Part shown: piece by piece, positions 41,634 through 51,676 of the stretch
How positions within the stretch are numbered: the first letter of the stretch is position 1
Layout of the letters: each line of letters begins with the position of its first letter
Source of the DNA: Nocardioides sp. BGMRC 2183
Lineage (GTDB): Bacteria > Actinomycetota > Actinomycetes > Propionibacteriales > Nocardioidaceae
Reading direction: 5' to 3'
DNA length: 64,000 bases
Assembly: GCA_008123405.1 (NCBI GenBank)
Contig: VSSA01000014.1
Coordinates: 45,175 to 109,174, forward strand
The notes under the pieces: generated by a model
Seen by the model: only the letters and a program-made list of their open reading frames with translations
Databases searched by the model: none
Told to the model about the DNA's origin: nothing
Position numbers and translations under genes: made by a program

Positions 41634-43754
41634 TCATTTATCGGACATTTCTGAAAGATTTTCTGCCACCACGGCGAGGACCGCTGCCCCGTACTGGTCG
41701 AGCTTGGCCGGACCGACCCCGCTGATCCGGCCCAACGCCTCGAGATCGGCCGGCATGAACTCCGCGATCAACTCCAAGGTCGCGTCGGTGAACACCACGT
41801 AGGCGGGCTTGCCCTGCTCGCTCGACTCCGCGCGGCGCCAGGCCTTGAGTCGCTCCAGCAGCACCTCGTCGTAGGGCACCGGGTGATGGGCGCAACGCCC
41901 CCGCTTCTTCTCCCCGGGCGTGCCGAGCGGCTGGTGACACTCCCGACACCGGGCGACCCGACCGCGGGCGCGAGCAGCCTGCGGCTGCTGCCCGGCGGGC
42001 AGCAGCGGCAGCAGGAACCGGGAGGGGCGACGGCGTGCCGCCTGCCCCGGGTTCCGTGCGGCTGCCCAGGAGACCCAGAGATGTTGGCGTGCCCGGGTCA
42101 TCCCCACGTAGAGCAGTCGGCGCTCCTCCTCGACCGCCTCGGGCCGGCCGGCCTCCGCTGCCTGCTCGGCGTAGCTGATCGGCACCGTGCCGTCCTGCGT
42201 GCCGCAGCAGAAGACGGCATCCCACTCCAAGCCCTTGGCGGCGTGGAACGTGGCCAGGGTGACGCCGTCCGCGGACGGCGCATGCTGCTCGGCGGCCCGT
42301 CGGTCGAGGTCGTCGACGAACCCGTTGAGGGAGGCGCCGCCGGCGTGCTGGGTCGCGAAGGCGGAGGCCTGATCGACGAGCGCCTGGAAGGACTCCCAGC
42401 GGTCACGCTGCTGTCCTCGTGCGGTCGGCGGCTCCGCACCCCACCCCATCCCTCCGAGCACGTCACGGACCGTCTCGACCCAGGCACCCTCGGCGTCGTC
42501 GGTATCGGCGTGACCCGACCGAGCGGCGCCCCGTAGCCGGGTGACGGCCTCCCGGACCTCCGCTCGGTCGAAGAACCTGGCGGCACCACGGACGACGTAC
42601 GGGATCTGGCGATCGGCGAGGGCGTCCTCGAAGGTCTCGGACTGCGCATTGATCCGGAACAGGATGGCCATCTCGCCGTAGCCGGTGCCACCACGGTGCA
42701 GGCGGGCGATCTGATCGGCCACGGCGGCCGCCTCCGCCACCTCGTCAGGGTGACCCGCGTAGCGCACTCCGGCCCCGGCCGGCTGCTGGGCCCGGAGCTC
42801 GACGCCGGCGCTGGAGGTGCCGGCGAGCAGGCCGTTGGCCGCAGCCACCACCTGCGGGGTCGACCGGTAGTTGCGGACCAACTCGACCGAGGTCGCCGTC
42901 GGGTAGTGCCGGGAGAAATCCTTGAGGTAGGCCGCGTCGGCGCCCGCGAAGGAGTAGATGGTCTGAGCGGGGTCGCCGACGACGCAGAGCTCGTCACGCC
43001 CGCCGAGCCAGAGTCGCAGCAGCGCGTACTGCAGCGGGGAGACGTCCTGGAACTCGTCCACCACGAACCACTTGTACTGACGCCGCACCTGGGCAGCGAC
43101 CCGCTCGTCCTCGCCGAGCAGGCCGGCCGTGAAGAGCAGCACGTCCTCCATGTCCATCCGCCCCTGGGACCTTTTGACGTCCTCGTAGGCCGCGAAGAGC
43201 TTGGCCACGGTGTCGGGGGTCTGGTTCGACACCGATCGGCCGGCCTTCGCCGCTCGCGACGGGTAGTCGTCGTGCCCGACGTTGCTGACCTTCGCCCACT
43301 CGATCTCGGAGGCGACGTCGCGCAGCAATGCCTGGTCGGCCTGGATCCGCAGGCTGCGGCAGGCGGCCGCGAGCAGCCCCAACTTGGACTCGGTCAAAGT
43401 GGGGAGCTCGGTGCCGTGGACCTGTGGCCAGAAGAACCGAAGCTGGCGTAGCGCCGCACTGTGGAAGGTCCGCGCCTGGACCCCGGAGGCACCCAGCTGG
43501 CGCAGCCGCTGTCGCAACTCGCCGGCCGCACGCGTGGTGAAGGTCAGCGCCAGCACCTCGGTCGGGGCATAGACGCCGGTGGCCACCCCGTGCGCGATCC
43601 GGTGGGTGATCGCCCGGGTCTTGCCGGTCCCGGCACCGGCGAGCACGCGGACCGGGCCCCGCAGTGCCTCGGCCACCGCTCGCTGCTCGGGATCGAGCGC
43701 GTCGAGGATCGACGGCGAGGCGGACGGTGCGGCTCCGGTCACGGCGTCGGGCAT
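41634..43754 (-). CDS. uvrD2: UvrD2 superfamily I DNA helicase with HRDC domain
   Basis: 706-residue SF1A 3'-5' DNA helicase. Walker A AGAGTGKT (39-46), DEFQDVSP (Walker B), GDPAQTIYSFAGAD, VRNYRST and the late motif TFHAAKGLEWDAVF, VGMTRARQHL are all seen. The C-terminus has the UvrD2-type metal motif and an HRDC domain (about 620-700; LELIAEFMPADLEALGRISGVGPAKLDQYG). The metal motif reads CRECHQP...GRCAHHP, so the usual fourth Cys appears replaced by His. ATG 43754. Precedes whiB7 on the same strand, whose promoter lies in its 3' end. Confidence 0.92.
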   Translation of the reverse strand: MPDAVTGAAPSASPSILDALDPEQRAVAEALRGPVRVLAGAGTGKTRAITHRIAHGVATGVYAPTEVLALTFTTRAAGELRQRLRQLGASGVQARTFHSAALRQLRFFWPQVHGTELPTLTESKLGLLAAACRSLRIQADQALLRDVASEIEWAKVSNVGHDDYPSRAAKAGRSVSNQTPDTVAKLFAAYEDVKRSQGRMDMEDVLLFTAGLLGEDERVAAQVRRQYKWFVVDEFQDVSPLQYALLRLWLGGRDELCVVGDPAQTIYSFAGADAAYLKDFSRHYPTATSVELVRNYRSTPQVVAAANGLLAGTSSAGVELRAQQPAGAGVRYAGHPDEVAEAAAVADQIARLHRGGTGYGEMAILFRINAQSETFEDALADRQIPYVVRGAARFFDRAEVREAVTRLRGAARSGHADTDDAEGAWVETVRDVLGGMGWGAEPPTARGQQRDRWESFQALVDQASAFATQHAGGASLNGFVDDLDRRAAEQHAPSADGVTLATFHAAKGLEWDAVFCCGTQDGTVPISYAEQAAEAGRPEAVEEERRLLYVGMTRARQHLWVSWAAARNPGQAARRRPSRFLLPLLPAGQQPQAARARGRVARCRECHQPLGTPGEKKRGRCAHHPVPYDEVLLERLKAWRRAESSEQGKPAYVVFTDATLELIAEFMPADLEALGRISGVGPAKLDQYGAAVLAVVAENLSEMSDK

Positions 43755-43896
43755 GGGGGTGGGAACATCTCCTCTACGGCTGCGGTTGGACGGACGGGCG
43801 ATGCCTCGACCGCTGCCACCAAGGTAGGCGAGACCCCCGACACGAACCCGACCGGACCCTGCGCACCGCAGGCGTCCCGAGCTGGAACGGAGCGCC

Positions 43897-44142
43897 ATGA
43901 GCTTCACGATGTACACCACCCCGTGGTGCGGCTACTGTCACCGCTTGAAGTCGCAGCTGGACCGGGAGGGCATCGGCTTCGAGATCGTCGACATCGAGGC
44001 CCACCCCGACGCCGCCGCGATCGTCGAGCAGGCCAACGGCGGCAACCAGACGGTCCCCACGCTCGTGTATGCCGACGGAAGCGCACAGACCAACCCGTCG
44101 GTTGCCCAGGTCAAGGAGAAGCTGGCCTCGCTGGCCGGCTGA
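43897..44142 (+). CDS. mrx1: Mycoredoxin-1 (glutaredoxin-like)
   Basis: 81-residue glutaredoxin-fold mycothiol-dependent reductase. Active site Cys11-Gly-Tyr-Cys14 (TPWCGYCHRLK), cis-Pro region QTVPTLVYADG. Reduces mycothiolated proteins and peroxidases. GGAGC precedes ATG 43897. Divergent from uvrD2, in the same place as in mycobacteria. Confidence 0.92.
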   Translation: MSFTMYTTPWCGYCHRLKSQLDREGIGFEIVDIEAHPDAAAIVEQANGGNQTVPTLVYADGSAQTNPSVAQVKEKLASLAG

Positions 44143-44183
44143 CGCAGTCGGCGGGCTGAGAGATCGTGACCCCTGAGCCTGCC

Positions 44184-45095
44184 CTACCAGCTGCCGGGGA
44201 GAGGCCCGCCGTACCAGTGCTCGATCAGCGAGCGACTGATCGAGACCCCGCTCGGTAGCACCAGGTCGCCGGTGCGGGTCTGGTCCGCCATCTCGGCACG
44301 GGTGAACCAGCGCGCCTCCTCGACGTCGTCGTCCTCCAGCACGATCTCGGTGCGCACCGCGCGGCCGGTGAACCCGAGCATCAGGCTGGCCGGCAACGGC
44401 CAGGGCTGGTTGCCGAAGTAGCTGACGTCGCCGACGATGACGCCGGTCTCCTCGGCCACCTCGCGGCGCACTGTGTCCTCGAGGGTCTCCCCGGGCTCGC
44501 AGAACCCGGCGAGCGTGGAGAAGCGGCCGGTGGGCCAGCTCGGATGCCGGCCGAGCAGACAGCGTTCGTCCGCTGCGCCGGGCTCGCCGTCGGTGATCAC
44601 CATGATCACTGCCGGGTCGCTGCGCGGGAACTGGGTCTTGCCACAGTCGGCGCAGTGCAGCTCGTGACCCGACGCCCGCGGCGTGAGCACACCCCCACAG
44701 CGCGGACAGTGCCGCATCGCCCAATGCCATTCGGCGAGCCCCAGCGCGTGGAACAGCAGCGGCGCGGTGCCCTCGTCGGCCGCGTCGAGGAAGGAGAGCA
44801 GGCCGCGCAACGGGACCCAGGCGCCTTCGTCCTCCTTGACCACCTCCCCCGACACGATCACCGCCCAGTGGGGCGTACCGTCCCGATCCCCCAGCAGCAC
44901 GCGGACACCGTCGGGCGCGGTGGCTGCGGGGATCCACTCCGGTCCGGTCGCGCCGGGTCGGACCCTGGTGCCCGCGACGACCAGGACACGGCTCCTCGGG
45001 TGCTGCCACCGCTCGTCAAGCCAGCTCTGGTCGTTACGGCGCAGCCCCTGACGGTCGTGAGGCGAACGGCTCAGGTCCAGGTGCGGGAAACTCAC
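44184..45095 (-). CDS. nudC: NADH pyrophosphatase NudC
   Basis: 303-residue Nudix enzyme cleaving NAD(H) to NMN(H) and AMP, and possibly removing NAD caps from RNA. A zinc ribbon (CPRCGGVL...CADCGKTQFPRSDPAVI, about 105-140), the Nudix box GFCEPGETLEDTVRREVAEETG and the NudC-specific motif (here GNQPWPLPASLM for the usual SQPWPFPxSLM) are present. It follows adnB by 9 bp and is probably in the same operon. Confidence 0.92.
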   Translation of the reverse strand: MSFPHLDLSRSPHDRQGLRRNDQSWLDERWQHPRSRVLVVAGTRVRPGATGPEWIPAATAPDGVRVLLGDRDGTPHWAVIVSGEVVKEDEGAWVPLRGLLSFLDAADEGTAPLLFHALGLAEWHWAMRHCPRCGGVLTPRASGHELHCADCGKTQFPRSDPAVIMVITDGEPGAADERCLLGRHPSWPTGRFSTLAGFCEPGETLEDTVRREVAEETGVIVGDVSYFGNQPWPLPASLMLGFTGRAVRTEIVLEDDDVEEARWFTRAEMADQTRTGDLVLPSGVSISRSLIEHWYGGPLPGSW

Positions 45096-45104
45096 TCTCC
45101 GAGA

Positions 45105-48100
45105 CTAGGGCGTGGCCCTGGGCCCGGTGAGGATCCGTCCCAGCTCCGCCCGGTCGGGCAGGCCCTCGGGCTCGACCAATCGCCCCGTCCGGACGTAGTA
45201 GAACGCCGCACGCACCTGATCCGGGGGCAGGTCGTTCAGCTCGGCCCACGCCGCGCGATAGATGGCCAGCTGGAGCGGGTCGGCACTCGCCCGTGTGCTG
45301 GTCTTCCAGTCCACCAGCAGGTAGCCGTCACCGTCGGTGTAGACGGCGTCGATCCGGCCCCGGACCACCTGGCCGTCCAGAACCAACGCGAACGGCGCCT
45401 CGACGGCGTAGGGAACACGTGCACCGAACTCCCCTGCCTCGAACCGCGCCACCAGTTCCTTGAAGTCGGCCTCATCGTCGATCTCGTCCAGGCCGGCGTC
45501 GGCCCTACCGGCGAGGTCCTCGGGCTCGAAGAGTCCCTGCTGGCCGAACCTGTGCTCCACCCAGGCGTGGAATCGGGTGCCGAAGCGCGCGGCCGGAGAC
45601 GGCGGCCGTGGCATCGGGCGCGCCAGGTCGCGGGCGAAGCCCTGCGGATCGTCGCGCAGACGGACGAGTGCCGTCGCGGCCAACGACGACGGGAGCGGTA
45701 CGACGACCTCGCTGGCCCGCTCCCGACGAGCTTCGGCGAGCAGCCGCTCGATCTCGTCGTCCCACTCGGCCACCAGCGCCGCGTCGACCATGTCGAGCTC
45801 CGGATCGGGCGAGTGCGGCTCCGCCGCCCGGACCACCTCGGCCGCCGCAGTCCGGAGGCGCGCCTCCTCCCCGTGGCCGGTCGGCGGCCACGGCACCGAC
45901 GGGTCCTCGGCGGCGTACGGATTCGGCTCACCCTTGGCAGGGCGGGCCAGCCACTGGTCGGGGGGTGTGCCCCACCCCTCCATCAACTCGCGCACGGCAT
46001 CCTGATAGCTCGACGGTCCGAACGGCGTGGTGCGCGGTCCCCACTGGTAGGAGGTGACCACGAGTCGTTCGGCGGCGCGGGTGAACGCCACGTATCCGAG
46101 GCGCAGCTCTTCGGCAGACTCGTGATCGTTGGCCGCCTTGCGGTAGGCATCCAGCGCCGCCTTGTCGTGACCCGTCAGTTGCGGGAGGTCACCGGCGTCG
46201 CCGCGCAGGGGCGCCGGAAGCACCGACGGCGAGGAGGTCCACAAGGTCCGCCCCTGACTGGAGGGGAAGCGGCTCTCGCAGACGCCGACGCAGAACACCG
46301 TGTCCCATTCCAGGCCCTTGGACCTGTGCACCGTGAGGAGCTTGACCGAGTCCGCCTCGCTCGGCGTAGCGAGGTCGAGGCCGTTGCCCTGATCGTCCTC
46401 CGCGGTCAGATAGGCGATCAGTGCCGGGAGGGTGACGTCGCCGTCGACCGCCTGGAACTCCGCGACCGCCTTCACGAACAGGTCGAGGTTGTCGCGACGC
46501 GCCGCGGCAGCCTCGTGCACAGCCGCCGCGAGCTCGACGTCAACGCCAGTGACGTCGATGATCCGTCGGACCAGGTCCAGCAGCGGCTCGCCGACCGCCG
46601 AGCGCAGCATCCGCAGCTCGGCGTGCAGCAGCGCGAACCGCTCCCGCGCCTCGGCGGAGTAGGCGGCGTCGCCGGGGTCTGCCAGGGCATCGTCCAGACA
46701 GGGGATCTCCGCCGGGTCGATGCCGTTGGCGATCGCGACCAGCTGATCAAGCACGGTGCCGGTCTCCTGGCCACGACGCGCGCCCCCGGCCAGGTCGCGC
46801 GCACGTTCACCGAGCAGTCGGAGGTCGCGCAGGCCGATCGCCCACCGGGGTCCCGAGAGGAGGGTGAGCAGCGCGGCGTTGTCCATCACGTTGTGCAACA
46901 GCCGCAGAACTGCGACAACCTCGGCGACCTCGGGCAGCCGGAGGAGACCGGAGAGCCCGACGATCTCGACAGGTATGTCGGCGGCCGTCAGCGCGTCGTA
47001 GGCCTGCTCGGCCGTCGCGTTGTCCCGGGTCAGCACTCCGATCCGCGCCCAGTCACCGGGCTTGCCTCCCCACGCCTCACGCACCGCGCCCGGGAGCCAC
47101 TCCATCTCCTCGCGCTGGGTCACGAAGACGCGCGCGTCGACCGTGCCGCTGCCGGCGCTGTCGGGGGCCCGCAGTCGTGCGACCCCTACCTCCCGGGCCT
47201 CCAGCGCTTCGTAGAGGGGCGTGGCCAGGTGGTTGGCGACGTCGAGGATGTGGCGCCGCGAGCGTCGGTTGATCGTCAACGCGTATGACGGCACCGACCC
47301 GTCCGCGGAGGGGAAGGTCTCGGCGAAGCCGAGGATGTTGGCCACCGACGCGCCGCGCCAGCCGTAGATCGCCTGATTGGGGTCACCGACCGCAGTGACC
47401 GCGTGGCCCAGGCCCCGCTCGGGGTCCGGCCCGGAGAAGAGTCGGGACAGCATGATCGCCTGGGCGACCGAGGTGTCCTGGTATTCGTCGAGCAGCACGA
47501 CCTTGAACCGGGCGCGCTCCGCCGCGCCCACCTCCGGTCGCTCCTGGGCCAGACGCGCGCCGAGCTCGATCTGGTCGGAGAAGTCCATCAGCCCGAGCTC
47601 GGCCTTGAGCCGGCGGTAGCCGTCGACCAGCTGGACCAGCTCGGCGCGGCGGTCGATCGCCGACATCGCCTTCTCGATGGCCTGCAGGTAGGTCTTGCGC
47701 GCCTTGCCCCCGGCCTCCTCCTCGTGGGCGCGGACGAAACCACGGCGGGCGTCGGCGTCGTACTCGAGCAGTCGGGCGCTGCTGACCAGATGCTCGCTCA
47801 ACGCCGAGTCCAAGGCCAGGAGGTTCTGGATCGCGGTCTCGGGGTGGTCGGTGAGGTGCTCGATGCTGCCGGTGAACCGATCCACCACCCGCGCCCCCAA
47901 CTGGTAGCGCGCGGCATCGGTGATCACCCGCGTCTCGGGCTCGTGACCGATCCGCAGGCCGTGGTCGGTGAGCAGCGAAGCCGCGTAGGCGTTGTAGGTC
48001 GCCACCGTCGGCTCCAGGACCTCGAGGACCTCGCCGTCCTCTGAGGCCTGCACCGCTGCCGTGGTGTCGAACGCGCCGGCCTTCTGGAGTGCGGTGCGGA

Positions 48101-48377
48101 TCCGTTGACGCAGCTCCGCTGCGGCCTTCGAGGTGAAGGTGAGTCCGAGGATCTCCTCCGGCGCGACCTGCCCGGTGAGCACCAGGTAGACCACCCGCGC
48201 CGCCATCAAGGTCGTCTTGCCCGATCCGGCGCCCGCGATCACCACTGCTGGGCTCAGCGGGGCGGTGATCGCCTGCCACTGCTCCTCGCTGGGAGCGAAG
48301 TCGGCACCCATCTCCCGACGCAGGTCCTCGGGGGTCTCGATCCTCGGTGCCTGCTTCATCGGGACACCACCCGTCAT
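45105..48377 (-). CDS. adnB: AdnB subunit of helicase-nuclease
   Basis: 1090-residue SF1A helicase with a C-terminal RecB-family nuclease domain, partner of AdnA in end resection of DNA double-strand breaks. Walker A AGAGSGKT (48-55), LLDEYQDTSVAQ, GDPNQAIYGWRGA, VHRSKGLEWDTVF and VAFTRAAERLVV; nuclease core LLVDWKTSTRA with QLAIYRAAW. ATG 48377 overlaps the adnA stop as ATGA; MKQAP at 48359 is the alternative because the start region is a tandem duplication. Confidence 0.9.
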   Translation of the reverse strand: MTGGVPMKQAPRIETPEDLRREMGADFAPSEEQWQAITAPLSPAVVIAGAGSGKTTLMAARVVYLVLTGQVAPEEILGLTFTSKAAAELRQRIRTALQKAGAFDTTAAVQASEDGEVLEVLEPTVATYNAYAASLLTDHGLRIGHEPETRVITDAARYQLGARVVDRFTGSIEHLTDHPETAIQNLLALDSALSEHLVSSARLLEYDADARRGFVRAHEEEAGGKARKTYLQAIEKAMSAIDRRAELVQLVDGYRRLKAELGLMDFSDQIELGARLAQERPEVGAAERARFKVVLLDEYQDTSVAQAIMLSRLFSGPDPERGLGHAVTAVGDPNQAIYGWRGASVANILGFAETFPSADGSVPSYALTINRRSRRHILDVANHLATPLYEALEAREVGVARLRAPDSAGSGTVDARVFVTQREEMEWLPGAVREAWGGKPGDWARIGVLTRDNATAEQAYDALTAADIPVEIVGLSGLLRLPEVAEVVAVLRLLHNVMDNAALLTLLSGPRWAIGLRDLRLLGERARDLAGGARRGQETGTVLDQLVAIANGIDPAEIPCLDDALADPGDAAYSAEARERFALLHAELRMLRSAVGEPLLDLVRRIIDVTGVDVELAAAVHEAAAARRDNLDLFVKAVAEFQAVDGDVTLPALIAYLTAEDDQGNGLDLATPSEADSVKLLTVHRSKGLEWDTVFCVGVCESRFPSSQGRTLWTSSPSVLPAPLRGDAGDLPQLTGHDKAALDAYRKAANDHESAEELRLGYVAFTRAAERLVVTSYQWGPRTTPFGPSSYQDAVRELMEGWGTPPDQWLARPAKGEPNPYAAEDPSVPWPPTGHGEEARLRTAAAEVVRAAEPHSPDPELDMVDAALVAEWDDEIERLLAEARRERASEVVVPLPSSLAATALVRLRDDPQGFARDLARPMPRPPSPAARFGTRFHAWVEHRFGQQGLFEPEDLAGRADAGLDEIDDEADFKELVARFEAGEFGARVPYAVEAPFALVLDGQVVRGRIDAVYTDGDGYLLVDWKTSTRASADPLQLAIYRAAWAELNDLPPDQVRAAFYYVRTGRLVEPEGLPDRAELGRILTGPRATP

Positions 48378-48390
48378 CGGGACACCACCG
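48358..48390. repeat. Tandem duplication at the adnA/adnB junction
   Basis: CATCGGGACACCACC occurs at 48358-48372 and 48376-48390 (18-bp unit). It encodes GGVPM twice and creates two candidate adnB start codons; the upstream copy carries the ATGA overlap with the adnA stop. Confidence 0.7.
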
Positions 48391-51300
48391 CTCCACTGCT
48401 CTTGGTCGGGCACAACGCCAGGAAGGTGCAGTGGCGGCAGTGCTGTCCGGCGACCGCGGGGAACGTCTCCTCGCGGATCAGCCGTGCTGCGTTGCCGAGT
48501 CGCTGCTCCAAGTCACGCCGTTCGGGCCCGTCCGCGGCGTGCGGCGGCTGACGTTGGATCGTGGCGCTCTGGCTGGCGTCCTGGAGCCCGAGCTGGACCA
48601 GCTCGGCTCCGCCGGCGGCCCACGGTCCGGTCGAGTCGTCGGAGTCCAAAGCACCGTGATCCACCGCGTACTGGTAGAGGGCGAGTTGGACGTGGGTGGC
48701 CATCGACTTCTCGCTCGGCTTGTTCTTGCCGGTCTTGAGGTCGACGACCACCACCCGCCCGTCGGCGTCGATCTCGAGTCGGTCGGCGTATCCGGTGAGC
48801 CGGACCTTCTCGCCGTCACCGATGTCGATCACCGTGGAGAAGCCCGCCTCCAGGTCCAGCACTCGGCGGGGATTGCGCTCGTGCCAGTCGACGAAGCGCT
48901 CGAGTGCGAGCCGCACCCGGTCGTGCTCGCGCTGCTTGGACCACGGAGTGCGGAAGTCGAGTCGGTCCCAGACCTCGTCGACATGGGCGATCAGGGCGTC
49001 GGGGTCGGGTGGAGCGTCGCCGCGGGCAACCCGCTCGGCGAGGGCATGCACCAGTTCGCCGAGGTTGGCGGACTGGTGTGCCCGACCGACACCCCCTGCC
49101 TCACGGCTGAGGAACCACTGGGTCGGGCAGACGTCGAGTGCGTCCAGCATGCTGGCCGACAACGGCACCGGCTGGTCGGTGTCGCGCAGCGGCTGCTCGG
49201 ATCGGCTGAACGCCCGCGTGCCCCACCACGTGGCCGGATCTGCCGAAGGGACCAGCGGCCGCCCGCTCGATGCGGACTCCTGGGCCAGTCGTGCCAGACG
49301 CTTCGCGGCGGCCTCACGGAGTCCGGGCGCGGTCGCCGGGTCGGCGACCGCGCGACGCAGCTCGGCGACCAGACCGCCCATGGACAACGGGCGTGCCGGA
49401 CGCCCCACGTGGTGCTGCACCACACTGGCGCCCGGAGCACCGAGCTCGTCGAGGAATCGGGACGGCTGCTCACCCTCGTCGTCGCTGGAGGCAACAGCGG
49501 TGACCACCAGTCGCTCGCGGGCCCGGGTGCAGGCGACGTAGAAGAGTCTCCGCTCCTCCATCAGCATCTCCCGGAGCGTGAGGGGGACGGCCAGGCCGTG
49601 CTCCCCGATCCGATCGGCCTGCAGCAGCGCGGTACGACGCCGCAGGTCGGGCCACCCTTCCGCCTGCACGTGGGCCACGACGACCAGCCGCCACTCCAGA
49701 CCCTTGCTGCGGTGCGCGGTCAGCAGTCGCACTGCAGCACCGCGCGCCCCCTTGTCGGCGAGCGTGTCGCCGGGGATCTGCTGTTGCACCAGGGTCTCCA
49801 GGAACGCGGCGACGCCCAGGTGCTCGCGCCGCTCGCTGGCCCGCGCCGCCACGTCGAACAGCGCGCAGATCGAGTCCAGGTCGCGGTGGGCACGTCGTGC
49901 GCCTCCGCCACCGGACTCGACGGCCCGACGCAGCCGGTCCGGCCAGCCCGTGCCGGACCAGAGCAGCCAGAGCAGGTCCTCGGCGTTGCGGCCTTCCATC
50001 AGTGCATCCCGTCCGGCACTCAGCAGAGTTGTCAAGGCGCGGGCGCGCTCGGCCTCGGGACCGTCGAGGCCGTCGAGCAGCCCAGGAGCAAGCACTGCCT
50101 GTCGGAGCAGCTCCCGAGAGCTGCGCGGGGTGCGGTGCTCAGCCTGGCACTCGCCCTTCTCCCGGTTGCGCAACAGACGGGAGAGCCGCCGAACGTCACC
50201 GGCGTCGAGCCCGCCGAGCGGACCGGTGAGCAGCGCCTCCGCCCGCGCCGCGTCGACGTGGTCCACGTCCTCCGGGTCGTCGTTGTCGCGGTGCACGATG
50301 GCGCGCAACGCCTCCAGCAGCGGCGCGACCGCGGGGTCGCGGACCAGGGGGACCTCGTCGCCGGCCACCTCGACCGGGACTCCCGCGGCCCCGAGCGCTC
50401 GACGCAGCGGCGCGATGCTCGCACGACCCGAGCGGACCAGCACCGCCATCTCGTCCCACGCGATCCCGTCCTCGAGATGGGCGCGGCGCAGCAGGTCGGC
50501 GAGATGCTCGGCCTCGGCCCGCTCGGTGTCGAAGGTGCGCACCAGCACCTTGCCGGGTCCGTGCGGTCCGGGCTCGGCGACCGGCGTGAGGAAGTCCCGC
50601 CTGGCAGCGGACCCGATCGAGCCCGGCAGTCCGATCCGAGCAGCCACCCGTTGCGCTGGCGCCAGGATGCCGGGCCCGAACCGGCGAACCGTCCGCAGCA
50701 CGACCACCTCAGCTGGTCGGCCGTCCCCGTGCGCGAACGCGGTCGGGAACTCCAGGATGCCGCGGACCTCGGCACCTCGGAAGGCGTAGATGGACTGGTG
50801 CGGGTCGCCGACGACGGTCAGGTTGCGGCCATCGCCGGCGATCGCGCGCAGCATCGCGACCTGCCCCGGGTCGGTGTCCTGGTACTCATCGACGAAGACG
50901 TGGTGGAACTGGCTGCGCAGCTCGTCCCGGTGCACCTGCGCCTCGATCCCGGCGCGGCGGATCAAGTCGGCGTAGTCGGTGGCGCCCTGGCTGTCCAGGG
51001 AGTCGAGGTATTGCGAGAGGAACAGGCCAGCGGCGACGAACTCCTCGATGCCCTCGGCCTCGCCGAGCGCCCGCAGCTCCTCTCCGTCGAGCCCCTTCTC
51101 CCGCGCGCGGCCGAGGACCGCATGCACCTCCCGGGCGAACCCGCGGGTGCCGAGCGCGTGCCGGAATCGATCCGGCCAGCGCACGGACTCGGGGTGATCG
51201 GCCAAGAGCTCGCGCAGCACCACGTCCTGCTCCGGCGCGGAGAGCAGCCGGAGCGGGCCCTCGTACAGCTCGGCCGGCGCGTAGCGCCGGAGCAGGGCGT

Positions 51301-51607
51301 AGGCGAACGAGTGGAAGGTCGAGCTCAGCTGGTTGCCCGTCGTCCGCCCCAGCCGCGCGGTGACGCGGTCACGCAGCTGCTCGGCGGCCTTGCGGGAGAA
51401 GGTGAGCGCGAGCACCTGGTCCGGCTGTGCGCCTCGGTGCTCGATGCGGTCCACGATCGCCTCGACGAGGGTGGTCGTCTTGCCGGTGCCGGGCCCGGCC
51501 AGGACCAGCAGCGGGCCACCGGCATGGTCCACCACCAGCTGCTGGTGCTCGTCGAGGCGCGGAGGTCCCACCGTGGGCGCTGGGGCTGCGATTCGGTACG
51601 TCGTCAT
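48374..51607 (-). CDS. adnA: AdnA subunit of helicase-nuclease
   Basis: 1077-residue SF1A helicase plus RecB-like nuclease. Walker A AGPGTGKT (37-44), FVDEYQDTDPGQ, GDPHQSIYAFRGA, HRSKGLEW, ACTRARERLVV. Nuclease core VVVDLKTGKN and QLALYQYAVD. Four Cys (LDVCPTQWFLS and the C-terminal HCRHCTFLALCP) match the pattern of an iron-sulfur staple in AddB-like nucleases. ATG 51607 has GGAG upstream. Transcribed before adnB, as in mycobacteria. A 1337-codon frame on the opposite strand is a shadow. Confidence 0.9.
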   Translation of the reverse strand: MTTYRIAAPAPTVGPPRLDEHQQLVVDHAGGPLLVLAGPGTGKTTTLVEAIVDRIEHRGAQPDQVLALTFSRKAAEQLRDRVTARLGRTTGNQLSSTFHSFAYALLRRYAPAELYEGPLRLLSAPEQDVVLRELLADHPESVRWPDRFRHALGTRGFAREVHAVLGRAREKGLDGEELRALGEAEGIEEFVAAGLFLSQYLDSLDSQGATDYADLIRRAGIEAQVHRDELRSQFHHVFVDEYQDTDPGQVAMLRAIAGDGRNLTVVGDPHQSIYAFRGAEVRGILEFPTAFAHGDGRPAEVVVLRTVRRFGPGILAPAQRVAARIGLPGSIGSAARRDFLTPVAEPGPHGPGKVLVRTFDTERAEAEHLADLLRRAHLEDGIAWDEMAVLVRSGRASIAPLRRALGAAGVPVEVAGDEVPLVRDPAVAPLLEALRAIVHRDNDDPEDVDHVDAARAEALLTGPLGGLDAGDVRRLSRLLRNREKGECQAEHRTPRSSRELLRQAVLAPGLLDGLDGPEAERARALTTLLSAGRDALMEGRNAEDLLWLLWSGTGWPDRLRRAVESGGGGARRAHRDLDSICALFDVAARASERREHLGVAAFLETLVQQQIPGDTLADKGARGAAVRLLTAHRSKGLEWRLVVVAHVQAEGWPDLRRRTALLQADRIGEHGLAVPLTLREMLMEERRLFYVACTRARERLVVTAVASSDDEGEQPSRFLDELGAPGASVVQHHVGRPARPLSMGGLVAELRRAVADPATAPGLREAAAKRLARLAQESASSGRPLVPSADPATWWGTRAFSRSEQPLRDTDQPVPLSASMLDALDVCPTQWFLSREAGGVGRAHQSANLGELVHALAERVARGDAPPDPDALIAHVDEVWDRLDFRTPWSKQREHDRVRLALERFVDWHERNPRRVLDLEAGFSTVIDIGDGEKVRLTGYADRLEIDADGRVVVVDLKTGKNKPSEKSMATHVQLALYQYAVDHGALDSDDSTGPWAAGGAELVQLGLQDASQSATIQRQPPHAADGPERRDLEQRLGNAARLIREETFPAVAGQHCRHCTFLALCPTKSSGAVVSR

Positions 51608-51676
51608 CTCAGGCTCCAGCCAACCATCGACTCCCGACACAACCGAGTGCGGTCGGGTCTGGACGACCGACCTCGA

